A stretch of 64,000 nt of DNA from assembly GCF_036884655.1 (NCBI RefSeq), contig NC_088355.1:41407001-41471000 (forward strand), written 5' to 3'. The notes under the pieces were generated by a model. The model saw only the letters and a list, made by a program, of their open reading frames with translations, ran no database searches and was not told the DNA's origin. This document shows, one piece after another, positions 13,573 through 24,293 of the stretch; within the stretch, counting starts at the first letter, position 1; every line of letters begins with the position of its first letter. The position numbers and the translations under genes were made by a program. The stretch is from Musa acuminata AAA Group. Its lineage: Eukaryota; Streptophyta; Magnoliopsida; Zingiberales; Musaceae.

Positions 13573-13630
13573 ATGGGTATGATCATACTAGCATTAAAGC
13601 ACTGTATCATGTTAGAACTCCTAAGTGTGC
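13573..13630 (+). pseudogene. 5S rRNA gene copy 4, truncated
   Basis: Starts GGGTATGATCATACTAGCA and runs to the AACTCCTAAGTGTGC position, then ends. The remaining half of the gene is absent, so the array is broken off here. Confidence 0.75.
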
Positions 13631-13976
13631 ATGAGAAATATTCATCGAATGATGTTTTGACATGTGGTAATATAGTCCGAAAGAAAAAAAGAGCTCTGGA
13701 CTATGTGGCCATCAATCCAACATAAAATATTGGAGGAATATTTCACTCCAATAGGAGTGCTGTTAATTCTTCTTATATTAATTCTTCTTAATGGTAGCTA
13801 CGGTAATGGTTTACAAAATTTGCTTACTAAAAATTAAGAATTTAAAACCGTATTTGATAAACTCTTATCAGTAAAGCTGTCGATAGATATTTTAAGATGC
13901 CAGTTAACCTAATTGGTAAAGACTTTGATTATTAATAAGTCTTCACTATTTATTCTTTATATTAATAAGTATTTAC

Positions 13977-13983
13977 TAATAAC

Positions 13984-14032
<49 letters not shown>
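13977..14032. repeat. (AAT)n microsatellite
   Basis: About eighteen AAT units, nearly uninterrupted. The long apparent frame over it is an artefact coding mostly isoleucine. Confidence 0.9.
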
Positions 14033-14033
<1 letters not shown>

Positions 14034-15017
14034 GAATTTTAAATACCGAATCGGAGACCAAATACCGAATACCGAATCGGATACGTGACAACACTAAGTG
14101 TTGGGTCGTCTATGTCCATAAATACAACCAACATAAGTGATATGTCCGTATAATAGTTTTGTTAATATTTTGAAATATTTGAGTGATTCATTGCGTGCCT
14201 ATGAAAAAATTACTAATATATTATATGAGATAATGATATCACTAGCAATAATCATGCTTAATTATCTTTTAATAAAGCCTTCAAATATGACTATCGTCCT
14301 AATGTCATCGAGAGGAATGAATTTAGACTATAACAAATCTTTTTAGTTATGGGAACCCAATCTCTATGATGAGAGACCACTTAACAATGTTCAATGTAAT
14401 AACATTGGTAGTTCAATGAGCAAAATGATATGACATAATAAGTGCACTCATTATATGTATGGAAGGAGTATGACTTTAAGTCATCTTTAGCTAGAAGAGC
14501 ATAGCTCTCAAAAGCCTCAGCATAGTACTTTTTATATGTGACTCAATACCTAAATACACATATCTAATATGGTTACTCCTTTGTGAGAGAATCTATAGCT
14601 AAGGATCTAAATAATCTTTAGAATATCTTGTTAATAAACAATATACTTATACATAACTATTAACACATGATATGATACGAAAGTGATGACCTACCTACCA
14701 CCTCAACAACGTATGGTCGACACATAAGTGCTATGCGTCCCACACCCCAATGCCTTATGGTTGACATGTTACATTGATGACATCTCGATATCGTGTGATC
14801 GAGTTGGATCAACCATTAGCGTATCGTATCGTAGATTCAACTCAACGGGATATGACACCTCGATTGCAATTAAACCCGAGAGCAACAGTTACATAACCCG
14901 ATATCGATCCTCCCATGACCGAGCCTACTTAGTCCGCCAGTCAAATCCACTACCAATGCTGTTTCCAAATTTGATGGCTAACATAGCACCACTTGCACAA
15001 CCGCGAGCTCCACCGTC
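14033..15017. other. Intergenic, upstream flank of the cystatin relic
   Basis: No gene recognised. The last 300 bases are less AT-rich and may be the former promoter of the cystatin copy. Confidence 0.4.
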
Positions 15018-15313
15018 ATGCTTAGACATTGGGAGGGTGGAAGCCCATCTGGGACCTCGACGAACCCCACATCCATGATATTATTGTTGTGTTCCGCTAT
15101 CTCCGACCACAAGCAAGAGACGAATGAGCATCTGACGTGGGACAAGGTGGTGAAAGGCGAGAGACCCAGCTGGTGTCCGGGCTCCAGTACAAGTTGCTGG
15201 TGATGACCAAAAATGAGATGGACGTATCCGCTAGGTACGAGGCGGTGGTGTGGGAGAAGGAATGGATGAACTTCCGAAAGCTCGTCTCCTTCAATCCAGT
15301 AATCACCAGCTAA
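15018..15313 (+). pseudogene. Phytocystatin (cysteine protease inhibitor) pseudogene
   Basis: Plant cystatins block papain-like cysteine proteases. Three segments in two frames read as one cystatin: GGWKPIWDLDEPHIHDI (from 15032), then AISDHKQETNEHLTWDKVV in the next frame, then QLVSGLQYKLLV and ARYEAVVWEKEWMNF back in the first frame, ending at the stop 15311-15313. The N-terminal Gly-Gly, the QxVxG inhibitory loop (QLVSG) and the second hairpin tryptophan (EKEW, usually EKPW) are all recognisable. One extra base near 15092-15095 and two extra bases near 15162 break and then restore the frame. No start codon is in frame with the GGW segment; the ATG at 15018 is in the middle segment's frame. 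Intronless over this span. Confidence 0.82.
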
Positions 15314-15581
15314 ATGCCTTGGGCAGTATGCATGGCGAATCGAGGAAGCTGAAAGCTTGATGTGTTGTGACTTACGTCGTAAGTCATCGACCTTCGTTAG
15401 TGAGAGTCGATGCATTGTTCCCTCGTTATTGTAGTGTAGTTGGTGGTCGAAAAAGTGTAATCATTTGGTTTTTTCTATTCTTTTCACGATCATGATTTGG
15501 TAGCTCTTGTTGGTCCGATAGATGATTATTGTAAAATTAGAGAAAAAAAATCTCATATTATTAAGGAATTAAAAGAGTTAG

Positions 15582-15583
<2 letters not shown>

Positions 15584-15616
<33 letters not shown>
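15584..15616. repeat. (TA)n microsatellite
   Basis: About sixteen TA units. Confidence 0.9.
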
Positions 15617-15623
<7 letters not shown>

Positions 15624-15899
15624 AGTTTGTGATCGATGAGTACATCACACATGAATTGTAGTTGTTAAAATAACATTCAATGTGAGATGACAAAAGAATA
15701 GTCTTATAACTGTAGATGTGAGATGAAGATTAAAAAGAGGCTAAGGAGTCTCACAATTAACATTTAATTATTTTTTTATCATCAAGAAACAGGTTATCTT
15801 TATAAATAAATGAGTAGTTTTATCTTTAAATATTTAAATAAATAATTTTCATGACTTGTATCTTGATCTCCAAGTCACAAAGGAGCAATGCTATTATCA
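15617..15899. other. AT-rich spacer, nothing seen
   Basis: No gene or repeat boundary recognised. Confidence 0.5.
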
Positions 15900-16760
15900 T
15901 ATAAAAAGTAAATGATCATTATATATATTATATAAAAAAATAAAGTTAGTAGAAGAAAAGTATTATATTTAATGATTTTTTACTTCATGTGATTGTTTGA
16001 ATAACATGATATGGTTTAGAGGGAGAACAACATGAAGGTTTCAGACATACACTTGAAGAAGTTGGCTATTATCTCCATGATATGATTTAGAGAGAGAACA
16101 AATAACCCATGTTAGTTTACCTGATTGGTAGAAACAAATTAAGGAAGTGATCATGCTCTCATTATATGGTTTGATCAAGATGATAAATATTATACCTAAC
16201 ACCTCAAGTGGCAAACACAGCTGTGGATCACTAGCATCTGCCATGATAATATGACTTGCTTTAACAGTGGATAGCCAATGCAGAAATGAGGTTGGGCCTA
16301 GAAAGAAAGGTCAGGCACTAGTAATAGGATGCTTTGTGCCTGCCTGCCTCTGGAATAAAATGGTTGATGCCAAAACAATTGAAGGCGAAGAAGAGCTATT
16401 GCTAGAACAGTTGGTGGATAGTGATAATTTGATCTTTGACCTCACACATGCCATCAGAGTAGGTGGATAGTGAACATTTGTTCTTTAGCCTCTGAGCTAA
16501 TTGTTGTTCTCTTTAGAGGTCTGTTGAGATGGATGGTGAAGAGAGCATTCATTCCAAGGGATATGGAGTACTGAACTTTGGTAAAATGACTTATCATGGA
16601 ACTGATGGGCCAATCTAATGTTATTGAGAGACATTTTTATTTATATCCATCCATTTATTCTAAAATAGTTCTTTTTTTCCTAGCCTATGTGTTTTAGCTT
16701 TCTCTTTTTCTCTCTCTAGATAGATACTTCTTTTCATGCTGTGTCTACCTTCACAATGCA
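15900..16760 (-). repeat. Left arm of a large inverted repeat
   Basis: The reverse complement of this arm aligns with 19400-20022. Shared landmarks include TCATATCATG, a GAGCATGATCACTTCCTTAA block, ATGGCAGATGCT, ACTAGTGC, TTAGCTCAGAGGCTAAA, ATATCCCTTGGAATG, CTCTCAATAACAT and CTGTGTCTA. On the minus strand the arm has a TATAAATA word, then some 400 bases later an ATG that opens a frame beginning MADASDPQLCLPLEVLG with a possible GT donor after it. That arrangement looks like a promoter plus first exon of an unrecognised gene. This arm is longer than its partner because it keeps about 130 bases (about 16345-16480) missing from the right arm. Confidence 0.8.
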
Positions 16761-16803
16761 AAAAATATTCTTACATTCCATTCTAACTAGTTAAGATCTT
16801 ATA

Positions 16804-16806
<3 letters not shown>

Positions 16807-16892
<86 letters not shown>
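16807..16892. repeat. (ATT)n microsatellite
   Basis: About 28 ATT units, the longest simple repeat in the window. Confidence 0.9.
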
Positions 16893-19399
16893 GAACCAAC
16901 AAATTAATTGAGTTGTTGTTTAGTGAATTATTATATTTTTTAAATTTTTAATATTTGATAAAATTTTTTATAGTAAAAATCTCAATTATAATAAAAAGAT
17001 ATGTGGTTAATTCCAAATAGTTGAGACTTATAATTTTATTTTTATTAGTAACTTCTTGAAATATAAGATAAAATTTTCACCATTCATTGAGGTAGAACAT
17101 AAAATGAAAAAAAAAATCAATAAAATTAAGGTAATCATATGTATTTTTTATCAATAATATAATAAAGTTAATGGAACTTTCTAATCTCTTTGACAAAAGT
17201 TAAAAATAATAATAAAAAAGCTTATTTTTGTTCCTCGAATTCGTTAATCACTTTACTAACTTAAGCTTCCAAAAAGAGTTTTTGTTTGAGTATTTTCTTG
17301 ATGTCACTTACTTGACTCATTTTGAAATAAATATGAGTTATCTAATTATTTATTTTATTGACTCAAACTTCATCTATCTAATATTTTATGAGAAATACAT
17401 TCGATATAATATTTGAGAGTCGAACGTTTTATGAGAAATACATTCGATATAATATTTGAGAGCCGAACGTAAAAGTTAATATCTTTTCTTAATTTTTTAA
17501 TATCATCTCACTCGCATATAATTATTAAACTAAATAAGTTATGAACTCAAGTCTAATCGAATCTAACTCATCACAAAGAGGAGAAATAAAGAAGATTTGA
17601 TTTCCAAAATATAGTGTTGGTGAACAAATATATCGTGGCTGGTGAGTTAGCACGGCTTGGTCCACGGGTCGATGTCGGGAGTCTTCTGTCGGTTGAGTTG
17701 GACGTCGAGGTAGGCCGGGCCCTCGCGACGGGGTGTTGATCAGCGTTTCTCGATCCGAGCACCGTCTGTATTGAGTAGCGTCTCTCCGTTCTCAGGCTGG
17801 TTAGCGGCTCGCCTTTGTTCACTGGATGGCGATTCCCAGCTCGAGACGCTCGTGGCTCAGGGGTGACCGCTTGCCTGCAAAAATGGCCTTCATCGGGTGA
17901 TTCTCGACTTTAGCCTCTCCGACGAGCAAGTCAGTAGTTATTTTTCTCTTCCCCTTTTTTTTTTGTCCTCTACCCTCTGGTCGGATGTCGATTATGGGCT
18001 TTTATATTATTGTACGAGGGTCGATCGCACGCGGGTTCGACGTGGTGGCTGATCCTCGGGAGATGAGATGGGTACTGTGCGACCGCTGTCCCGAGACGCA
18101 CGGGACGATGTCAAATGGCGCCGCCCCGAGCTTCCGGGATGAGACATGCTAAACAGTGCCTCGTGACGGATTCTGACTTGGCGTGTGAGGGTGCTCCCCT
18201 TGCTGACCAGGCTGTGGTGCAGCGTGACGTCGGTTGTGACGTGTCTTGGACCTAAAATATAACTTATCATATAGTAAGTTTTTTCTTTTTTGATATTCTA
18301 TTGGAAATCAAACATTGATAAATCTAACGTTAGGTCGATCGGATTGATCGGGTGATTTGGTAAAGGAAAGAAGCTATCGGTTAAAATCAAGAAATAGACG
18401 CCGATGGAAGGAGACGATATGTCGGCACACACAGCCAACATACGCAACAGCGGTTGGTGTTGGGTCGTCCACGTCACCAAGTAGACGTTTCCAGTTGAGC
18501 ACCGCCGTCTGAGATGACACCAGAAACCGGTACCCCCAAATGTCACCCTCGTCTCGGTACAGGTCTGCCGTGAGCGTGGGGCCCGATTCCATCACTTGCC
18601 TTCCAAAATTGCGGGGTCCATTGTGACATTTCACGGTGGCCCCCACATGTGTAGGGGGAAGTGCCTTATTGGAGGGAGTACATGAGGAATAGAGAAAAGA
18701 GAAGGTGAGAGGAAAGAAAGAAAATAAAAAAAAAATGACTGACTATAAATATAATGACATTAAATCAAATAAATCATTTATCATTTTCTTTCTTGAAGAA
18801 GATAATATTTTACATTTAATTTTAAAATAATATTCTATGATTTATTTGATCGGTAGACTTTCGTCTCTATGGATATAAATCTTTGTTATAGAGACAAAAT
18901 CATTAATCAACATTTGAAATCTTTAATAAAGAATTAATATATATATATATATATTAAAATTAATCAAATTTATTCAAATAAAAGATAAATTAATCAAATT
19001 TATTCAAATTTCAATTTAATAAATTTTCATAACAATTAATATTAGAGCAAAAAGTGAACTTAGTAACGCTGATAATGATTCTAGAATCGATGATATTTTA
19101 TTCGAGTATAATTCAAATCAATAATATTTTATTTTTTTAAAAAATACATATGATTATCTTAATTTTATTTTTTTTAATTATATTCGAAGAAGTTTTTTAT
19201 TTGATATTTCAAAAAGTTATCAACAATAACAAAATCATAAATATTGACTATTTAGAGTTAACTACGTAAATCTTTTATTGTTTTTGAGATTTGTTATCAA
19301 CAAATTATCGAATCTTAAAAATTAAAAGAAATCACTAAGTAATAATTCAATCAATTGATTGATTACAATAATAATAATACTAAGTAAGAATCTTAATCC
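16893..19399. other. Interior between the inverted repeat arms
   Basis: Mostly AT-rich, with a GC-rich block at 17600-18660 that has open frames on the minus strand (17571-17822, 18007-18270 and 18374-18646, 82-90 codons). None has a recognised domain. The block could be retroelement or promoter DNA. A (TA)n run lies near 18937-18954. Origin unknown. Confidence 0.35.
17384..17469. repeat. 43-bp tandem duplication
   Basis: TTTTATGAGAAATACATTCG starts one unit at 17384 and the next at 17427. The two 43-base copies differ at one position (AGTCG versus AGCCG). Recent small tandem duplication. Confidence 0.9.
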
Positions 19400-20022
19400 A
19401 TTTGTGGAGATCAGGATAGACACAGCAAGAAAAAAACCTCCCTAGAGAGAGAAAAAGAGAAGGTTAGGAAAAAAAGAACTATTTTAGAATAGATGGCTAT
19501 AAATAAAATGTCTCTCAATAACATCAGATTGGCCCATCAGTTCATGATAAGTCATTTTTACCAAAGGACACTACTCCATATCCCTTGGAATGCACTCTTC
19601 ACCATCCTATCTCAATACACCTATAAAGAGAACAATTAGCTCAGAGGCTAAAAACCATTTTGATGTCGAGGCAGGCACAAAGCATCCTATCACTAGTGCT
19701 TCACCTTTTTAGGCCCAACCTGAATTGTGCATGTCATGTTGTCATGGCAGATGCTCGTGATCCATAACTATGTGTTTGCCACTCTATTGTTTGGTATATT
19801 ATTAGAGTAGTAATATTTATCTTCTTGATCGAACTATACAATAAGAGCATGATCACTTCCTTAATTTGTTTCTACAAAATGATACAACCATACCAACCTT
19901 CGTACTGTTCTCTCTCTAAATCATATCATGTCATTCAAACATGTAAAAAAAATATTAAAACTATTTTTTTTCTATTCATTTATTTTTATATAATAAATAT
20001 AATTATCATTTATTTTTTATAG
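19400..20022 (+). repeat. Right arm of the large inverted repeat
   Basis: Inverted partner of 15900-16760. The word ATGGCAGATGCT is kept (about 19746) but the frame stops after seven codons (MADARDP), so any first exon here is dead. A TATAAATAAA word lies near 19498. Relative to the left arm, about 130 bases between AAAATGGTT and TTTAGCCTC are missing. Confidence 0.8.
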
Positions 20023-20259
20023 GGTTAAGCTCTATTTTAACCCATGTGAGTATATCAAATAATTCATATATTTACTTATGTATAAAATAATTTATATATT
20101 TTAAAAAAAACGTAGTATATAAATTCCTCCCGTTAAGTTTGAGTTAATAGATATTGAAGTCTACGATATGCTAACCCATAATAAACTATTAATATAATAA
20201 TATGTGTAATTTAAGTTAAAAAAAGTTAAGATCACGAAGGGAGGGGGTCTCGTTGTGGA

Positions 20260-20890
20260 AGCGACCACCAACAGTAGCACCGAGTTGCTGTTGTCTAGTA
20301 GGGTGTTATACTCATGCAGCCTCACCCATGTTGACGATGAGCTATACAGCTTTCAATCCTGCCTCAAGTGGATGTGTATTGATCAGTCCGACGCTAGACA
20401 CGTAATGGTCTCCTGATCCCTTTTTCTCTTCTTGAACATCTTCGTCCCTATTGCTTCTCATTTTGTCATCTCCTACGCCCCTCACTCATAGTGCCTACGA
20501 CGTGGTAGTCAAACTTTGACTTTCTCTCACTTTCATCTCTGTCTTCTCCTACTTTTACCTCTCAGCCTTTGTTCATCGCTATGGCCTCCATCGCTTCCTC
20601 TTCCTCGATAAGTTGCTCGAGAAGAGTGAGCGAGTGTGGGAGGATATTATAAACTAGCTTAACTACTCCTTTCACTTGCTCTATATTTTCGCGATGTCAT
20701 GCTTCGTAAGAGTGGTGACTTACAAGATATGGTGGTACTCGGTTGGATCAAAATGATGTTCATGATGGTGGGCATGATGGCATGCGCTATGGAGCTAACG
20801 AGTTGGATCTATTTGATGTCACTCGTTAGCTCTAAGCATATGCTATCACATCACCCATCACGATGTTGCTCGTTATCATGAATGACACCC
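20260..20890 (+). pseudogene. DUF3537 membrane protein pseudogene
   Basis: DUF3537 proteins are plant multi-pass membrane proteins of poorly known role. From about 20330 the frame reads VDDELYSFQSCLKWMCIDQS, closely like the family's conserved WMCVDQS region, then SLFLFLNIFVPIASHFV. After a stop and a frame change it continues with FVHRYGLHRFLFLDKL, EKSERVW, FHLLYIFAMSCFV and TYKIWWYSVG, all family landmarks in the right order. The copy ends around an AMELTSWIY segment. At least four in-frame stops and one or more frameshifts are present, and no introns interrupt the matched part, which could mean a retrocopy. Only part of the normal protein is represented. Confidence 0.8.
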
Positions 20891-21560
20891 GTTTTGATCC
20901 CGATAAGTATCATATATCTTATAAACTATCTCATATAAAATAAATAGAGATAGAAAAGATCGAAGATAGATGTGATCGTATCGTATGTACGATGGGTGAA
21001 GACGTCGGAGAAGACGAAGCGGATTACGATGGTGGTGGGATGGACCACAGCAACTATGGGATGGGGCCCGCAACGGCACAGCCTTCGTTGACGCATTGGA
21101 CAAAGGGCTACGGGGTATTTCACACAGGGAATCCGAGCTGCCCAACAATAAAAAATCCTTCTCACAGTTTCTGTTGGGACCTAAAAATCGATCCTCCTCC
21201 TGTGACACTACGAGATCTGCACACATCTTAAGTCTCCCTTAACCTTTTTCCCGATCTGAACGAATTTGACCCTTTGTTCCTTGGAAATCATTTTTGAGAC
21301 GGAAAAGGCGACACCCTTCATCTCCGGTCACGAGCCGAGCCGGTCTTCGAGTAGAAATCTCGAGTGGCAATTCCACTGTGATGCTTTGACTTTTCCCAAA
21401 AGGAAGTTGACAATACAGCCTTTGAGGCTCCACTTTACTCATTCCTTTTTTATAATCGATCGATTGCCTCACGGGGGATTCGCCATGGACGAAGCTTTGC
21501 GCTGCTCTAATTCCCTGTTTTCTCTACTCGGATTCTGGCGTCGGTGTTCGGTCGCTTAAA
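20891..21560. other. Probable promoter and leader of the C2 gene
   Basis: Short open frames on both strands (for example 20992-21231 plus, 20876-21226 minus) lack known domains. Sequence becomes GC-richer towards 21560, where a leader exon likely ends (AAAG before GTGAGG). Confidence 0.4.
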
Positions 21561-21954
21561 GGTGAGGTTTCTCTCCGGCTTTGAACTCTTCTTTGCACCG
21601 GGATATGGGCGTGCTTAGGTTTCACCGCGATCTCTCTATGGATCTTTGGGTCTTCTTACTTTCTTTGTAAAGTTTGGTTTGTTTGCCAGTTTTATGTTCA
21701 TCTGAGGTGTCAAAGTTGGATCTTGGCTTCTGAGTTTTGTTATTTGGGGATTTGGAGCCTAGGGTTACAGTTCCTTCGAATTCCTCGGATCAAGCTTCTA
21801 GGGTTTCATTCGCCTGAGAAATCTCAAGTCCGGGTTTCAATCTTGCTTCGGAATCCATTCAGGTAAAGTTTTATTTTTGCTCATGCGAATCATCTGTTAT
21901 TTTGCTTGATTCCATTCGACTTGTTGTTCTTGGTAATAGCTCTTGCGTAGAGAA

Positions 21955-23214
21955 ATGGACCAACCCTTTTCAACCACCTTAAAATCTCTTCCCCCCACCG
22001 TTGATTCCGTGAAACCAAGCTTGGATACCATCATCAACAACTCCAACACTTACGCCGGCGAATTTAGCCCCGAGGGATCTGTTGGTTTTCTTGATGTTTT
22101 TGTTCACCAAGCTCGCGACATACACAACATATGCATCTACCACAAGCAGGATGTTTACGCCAAGATCTGCCTCACCAGCGACCCTGATGTTGCTGTCTCG
22201 ACCCAAATCATCAACGGCGGAGGGCGCAACCCGGTCTTCAATGATAATCTCCGCCTCCGCGTGCGGACGGTGGAGTCATCGCTGAAATGTGAGATTTGGA
22301 TGCTTAGCAAGGTGAAGAACTACCTTGAAGACCAGCTGCTGGGATTCGCACTGGTGCCGCTTGCCGATGTCCTTGTGGCCAATGGCAAGCTGGTGCAGGA
22401 GTTTTCCCTCTCATCCACTGATCTTTTCCATTCCCCAGCTGGTTTCATCCAATTGTCTCTCACTTATGTTGGTGCATCGCCGGACGTCATGGCCCTTACT
22501 GCGGCGCCGAAATCAATGGCTCCTGATGCCACATTGCCGGATGCAGAAAATGAGGACAACATTCCCTGTGAATATGAGAAAATCGAATTCCCTGACCTGA
22601 AAGTTGTCAACGAGAACCAGATGATGATTTCAGAGTATTATGGGATGCAATGCACCAGCATGGAGACACAGTGTTCCGAGAGCTTGATCACTCCAGAGAA
22701 TGGCAACTGTTCGAATGAGGAAGCAGGGGTTCGTCTCGTCGAGAGCTTCTCCTCTGCTGTTACTAGTTTAGATCCAACTAGTAGTCACAAGATTGACACT
22801 CCTGTGAGCAATGGTTCAACTACCGAGTCTACTTATGTGCTTTCAGCCATATCTTCTTCTACCTCCCAAGCTCTCTCTGCCACGGTATCATCTCCCAGCC
22901 CGGAACACAAAAGCCCGCAAGTCACAGAAGGTGAGGCTGATTCTTCTGCACAGCCAAAAGATACAATTATGAAGCCAATCATCAACATAAACGTCGAGCC
23001 AGAGCAAACAGTGGTGCAGCAGGATATCGTCGATATGTACATGAAAAGCATGCAGCAGTTTACAGAGTCACTGGCCAACATGAAACTCCCTATGGATGTT
23101 GATGATGATTCTACAACTGCACAAACTGATGAAACAGTTAGTTCAGACAAGCAGCTGCCGCCGTCAAAGGGGACTGGTTCAAGAGTCTTCTATGGGAGTA
23201 GAGCATTCTTCTGA
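21955..23214 (+). CDS. C2-domain protein
   Basis: Single coding exon, 419 residues. Residues about 44-172 form a C2 domain: GFLDVFVHQARDIHNI, DVYAKICLTSDPD, TQIINGGGRNPVFND, EIWMLSKVKNYLEDQLLGF and FIQLSLTYVG. C2 domains bind membranes, often with calcium, or act as protein docking modules. The middle (about 200-340) is Ser/Thr-rich and probably disordered. The end has a conserved-looking helix, QDIVDMYMKSMQQFTESLA, and a basic tail ending GSRVFYGSRAFF. I take ATG 21955 as the start: the frame is open slightly further upstream, but only through a TTG. A leader intron is likely, with donor near 21561 and acceptor just before 21941. No signal peptide or membrane span. Function beyond membrane or protein binding is not evident. 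Confidence 0.88.
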   Translation: MDQPFSTTLKSLPPTVDSVKPSLDTIINNSNTYAGEFSPEGSVGFLDVFVHQARDIHNICIYHKQDVYAKICLTSDPDVAVSTQIINGGGRNPVFNDNLRLRVRTVESSLKCEIWMLSKVKNYLEDQLLGFALVPLADVLVANGKLVQEFSLSSTDLFHSPAGFIQLSLTYVGASPDVMALTAAPKSMAPDATLPDAENEDNIPCEYEKIEFPDLKVVNENQMMISEYYGMQCTSMETQCSESLITPENGNCSNEEAGVRLVESFSSAVTSLDPTSSHKIDTPVSNGSTTESTYVLSAISSSTSQALSATVSSPSPEHKSPQVTEGEADSSAQPKDTIMKPIININVEPEQTVVQQDIVDMYMKSMQQFTESLANMKLPMDVDDDSTTAQTDETVSSDKQLPPSKGTGSRVFYGSRAFF

Positions 23215-24092
23215 TCTTACACCCGTCAAGGATCTGCAGATGACTCTTAGAGTAGTTCAGTTATAGTTGACTGTGTGCATGACAAACTTGCTGTTAATGT
23301 TATGTTCTTGACGAACTTGCTGTAATCAGATATCAAGTATCCTTATATACTAACCAAATAGATCTTATCTTCTTATGATTAGAGTTTTTGTCACCGATCC
23401 ATTTCCTAGAAAACTCTTGTGACTACTTATGAATTATCAGGAATCACTGCAGTAAACTTCATGTGTTGCCTCTCTACTATGATTTCCATAGACTCTTTCT
23501 TGTTCTGATAACATTGTAAGACCCAATGTACCAAGAGTAACTTAACATCCAAGGATGAGAAAATTGATTGTCATTCCTATCACTGCTGGAAAATTCACTG
23601 TTACATGAATCTAGTGGATGTGTTTCAGAAACAGAGGGAGAATATAACAGCAATGTCATATAAATGTCAGTATATAGCAATTTAACCTCGGTTGTGCTTC
23701 CACACTTGTATGTAATGACCTCATTCAAATGATGCCTTCTTGTGTTTGATGATGGGTGACCATGAGTGTGTGTATTCCTTATACTTGATGATGAACGGCC
23801 ATGATGGCACCAAACTTCGCAAACCAACAAATGGCTTTCTTAACCGTGGCGCTTTGCTTTGTGTTTCGTGTGATCATGATCGTGGTTGATTGTACTTGAT
23901 TGGAGATTGTGAATTAAGCTTTGGTCGGCCCCATCGAGATGAAACTTACGGCACACGAATCACGACGCAATTGCCAAGCTCGTTTATAAATTCGCAGACA
24001 AATCAGTTATAGTTACGAAGATGGACGGTTAAAAGAGGAAAGAAATTAGTACGGCAAAAATAATAATAATAATAATAATTTAGAACGAAAGG
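23215..24092. other. 3' flank of the C2 gene and upstream of thymidine kinase
   Basis: No gene recognised. A minus-strand frame at 23477-23830 has no known domain. A short (TAA)n tract lies at about 24059-24080. Confidence 0.45.
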
Positions 24093-24100
24093 ATGCAAAT

Positions 24101-24110
24101 TATAAAAAGG
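24101..24110 (+). promoter_or_regulatory. TATA box of the thymidine kinase gene
   Basis: TATAAAAAGG lies about 190 bases before the chosen ATG (24294), with a pyrimidine-rich leader after it. Good match to a plant TATA box; no start-site data. Confidence 0.5.
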
Positions 24111-24293
24111 ACATCATATTCTTCCCTCCTTTTTTTGTTTTGTTTTTGTTTTGCCAAATTCGAAACCGCCCCTCCATCGAAATCATATTCATCTACTCTT
24201 CTTTCCACTTTCCTCCGCCTCGCCATCCGCTCCCCGACTCCCTTCCCCTTCTCTTCTCCCTTTTCCCCTCCGATTCGCCGTCGTTCTACCCCG

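Larger units (their letters stand above)
12186..13630 (+). repeat. Degenerate tandem 5S rDNA array, about four units
   Basis: A unit of roughly 370-390 bases repeats about four times. Each unit has a spacer and a stretch that matches the plant 5S rRNA gene. Spacers share landmarks: TAGACCT near the start, GGGGCTCAAAGAGAGCTTT-like text in the middle, and GTGCACTTAGGCGA just before the gene. Gene starts fall near 12437, 12813, 13182 and 13573. The array begins with a spacer and ends within a truncated gene copy. All copies carry substitutions or deletions, so this is a relic, not an active 5S locus. Confidence 0.85.

Noticed and set aside
12186..13630. Cassandra-type retroelement with 5S in its LTRs
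   Set aside because: Four evenly spaced copies with the same spacer and no primer site or polypurine tract fit tandem 5S rDNA better.
13913..14140. Open frame of 75 codons across the (AAT)n run
   Set aside because: It is mostly a poly-isoleucine reading of the microsatellite.
14978..15415. 145-codon minus-strand frame
   Set aside because: It is the antisense shadow of the cystatin relic.
17600..18660. GC-rich minus-strand frames as a gene with introns
   Set aside because: Frames do not join with clear splice sites and show no domain.
22833..23150. 105-codon minus-strand frame
   Set aside because: Antisense shadow of the C2 gene's low-complexity region.
23477..23830. 117-codon minus-strand frame as a gene
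   Set aside because: Lies in the 3' flank of the C2 gene with no domain.
24093..24293. Upstream in-frame start adding a transit peptide to thymidine kinase
   Set aside because: The ATG lies before the TATA box and the enzyme resembles the cytosolic type; kept only as an alternative.
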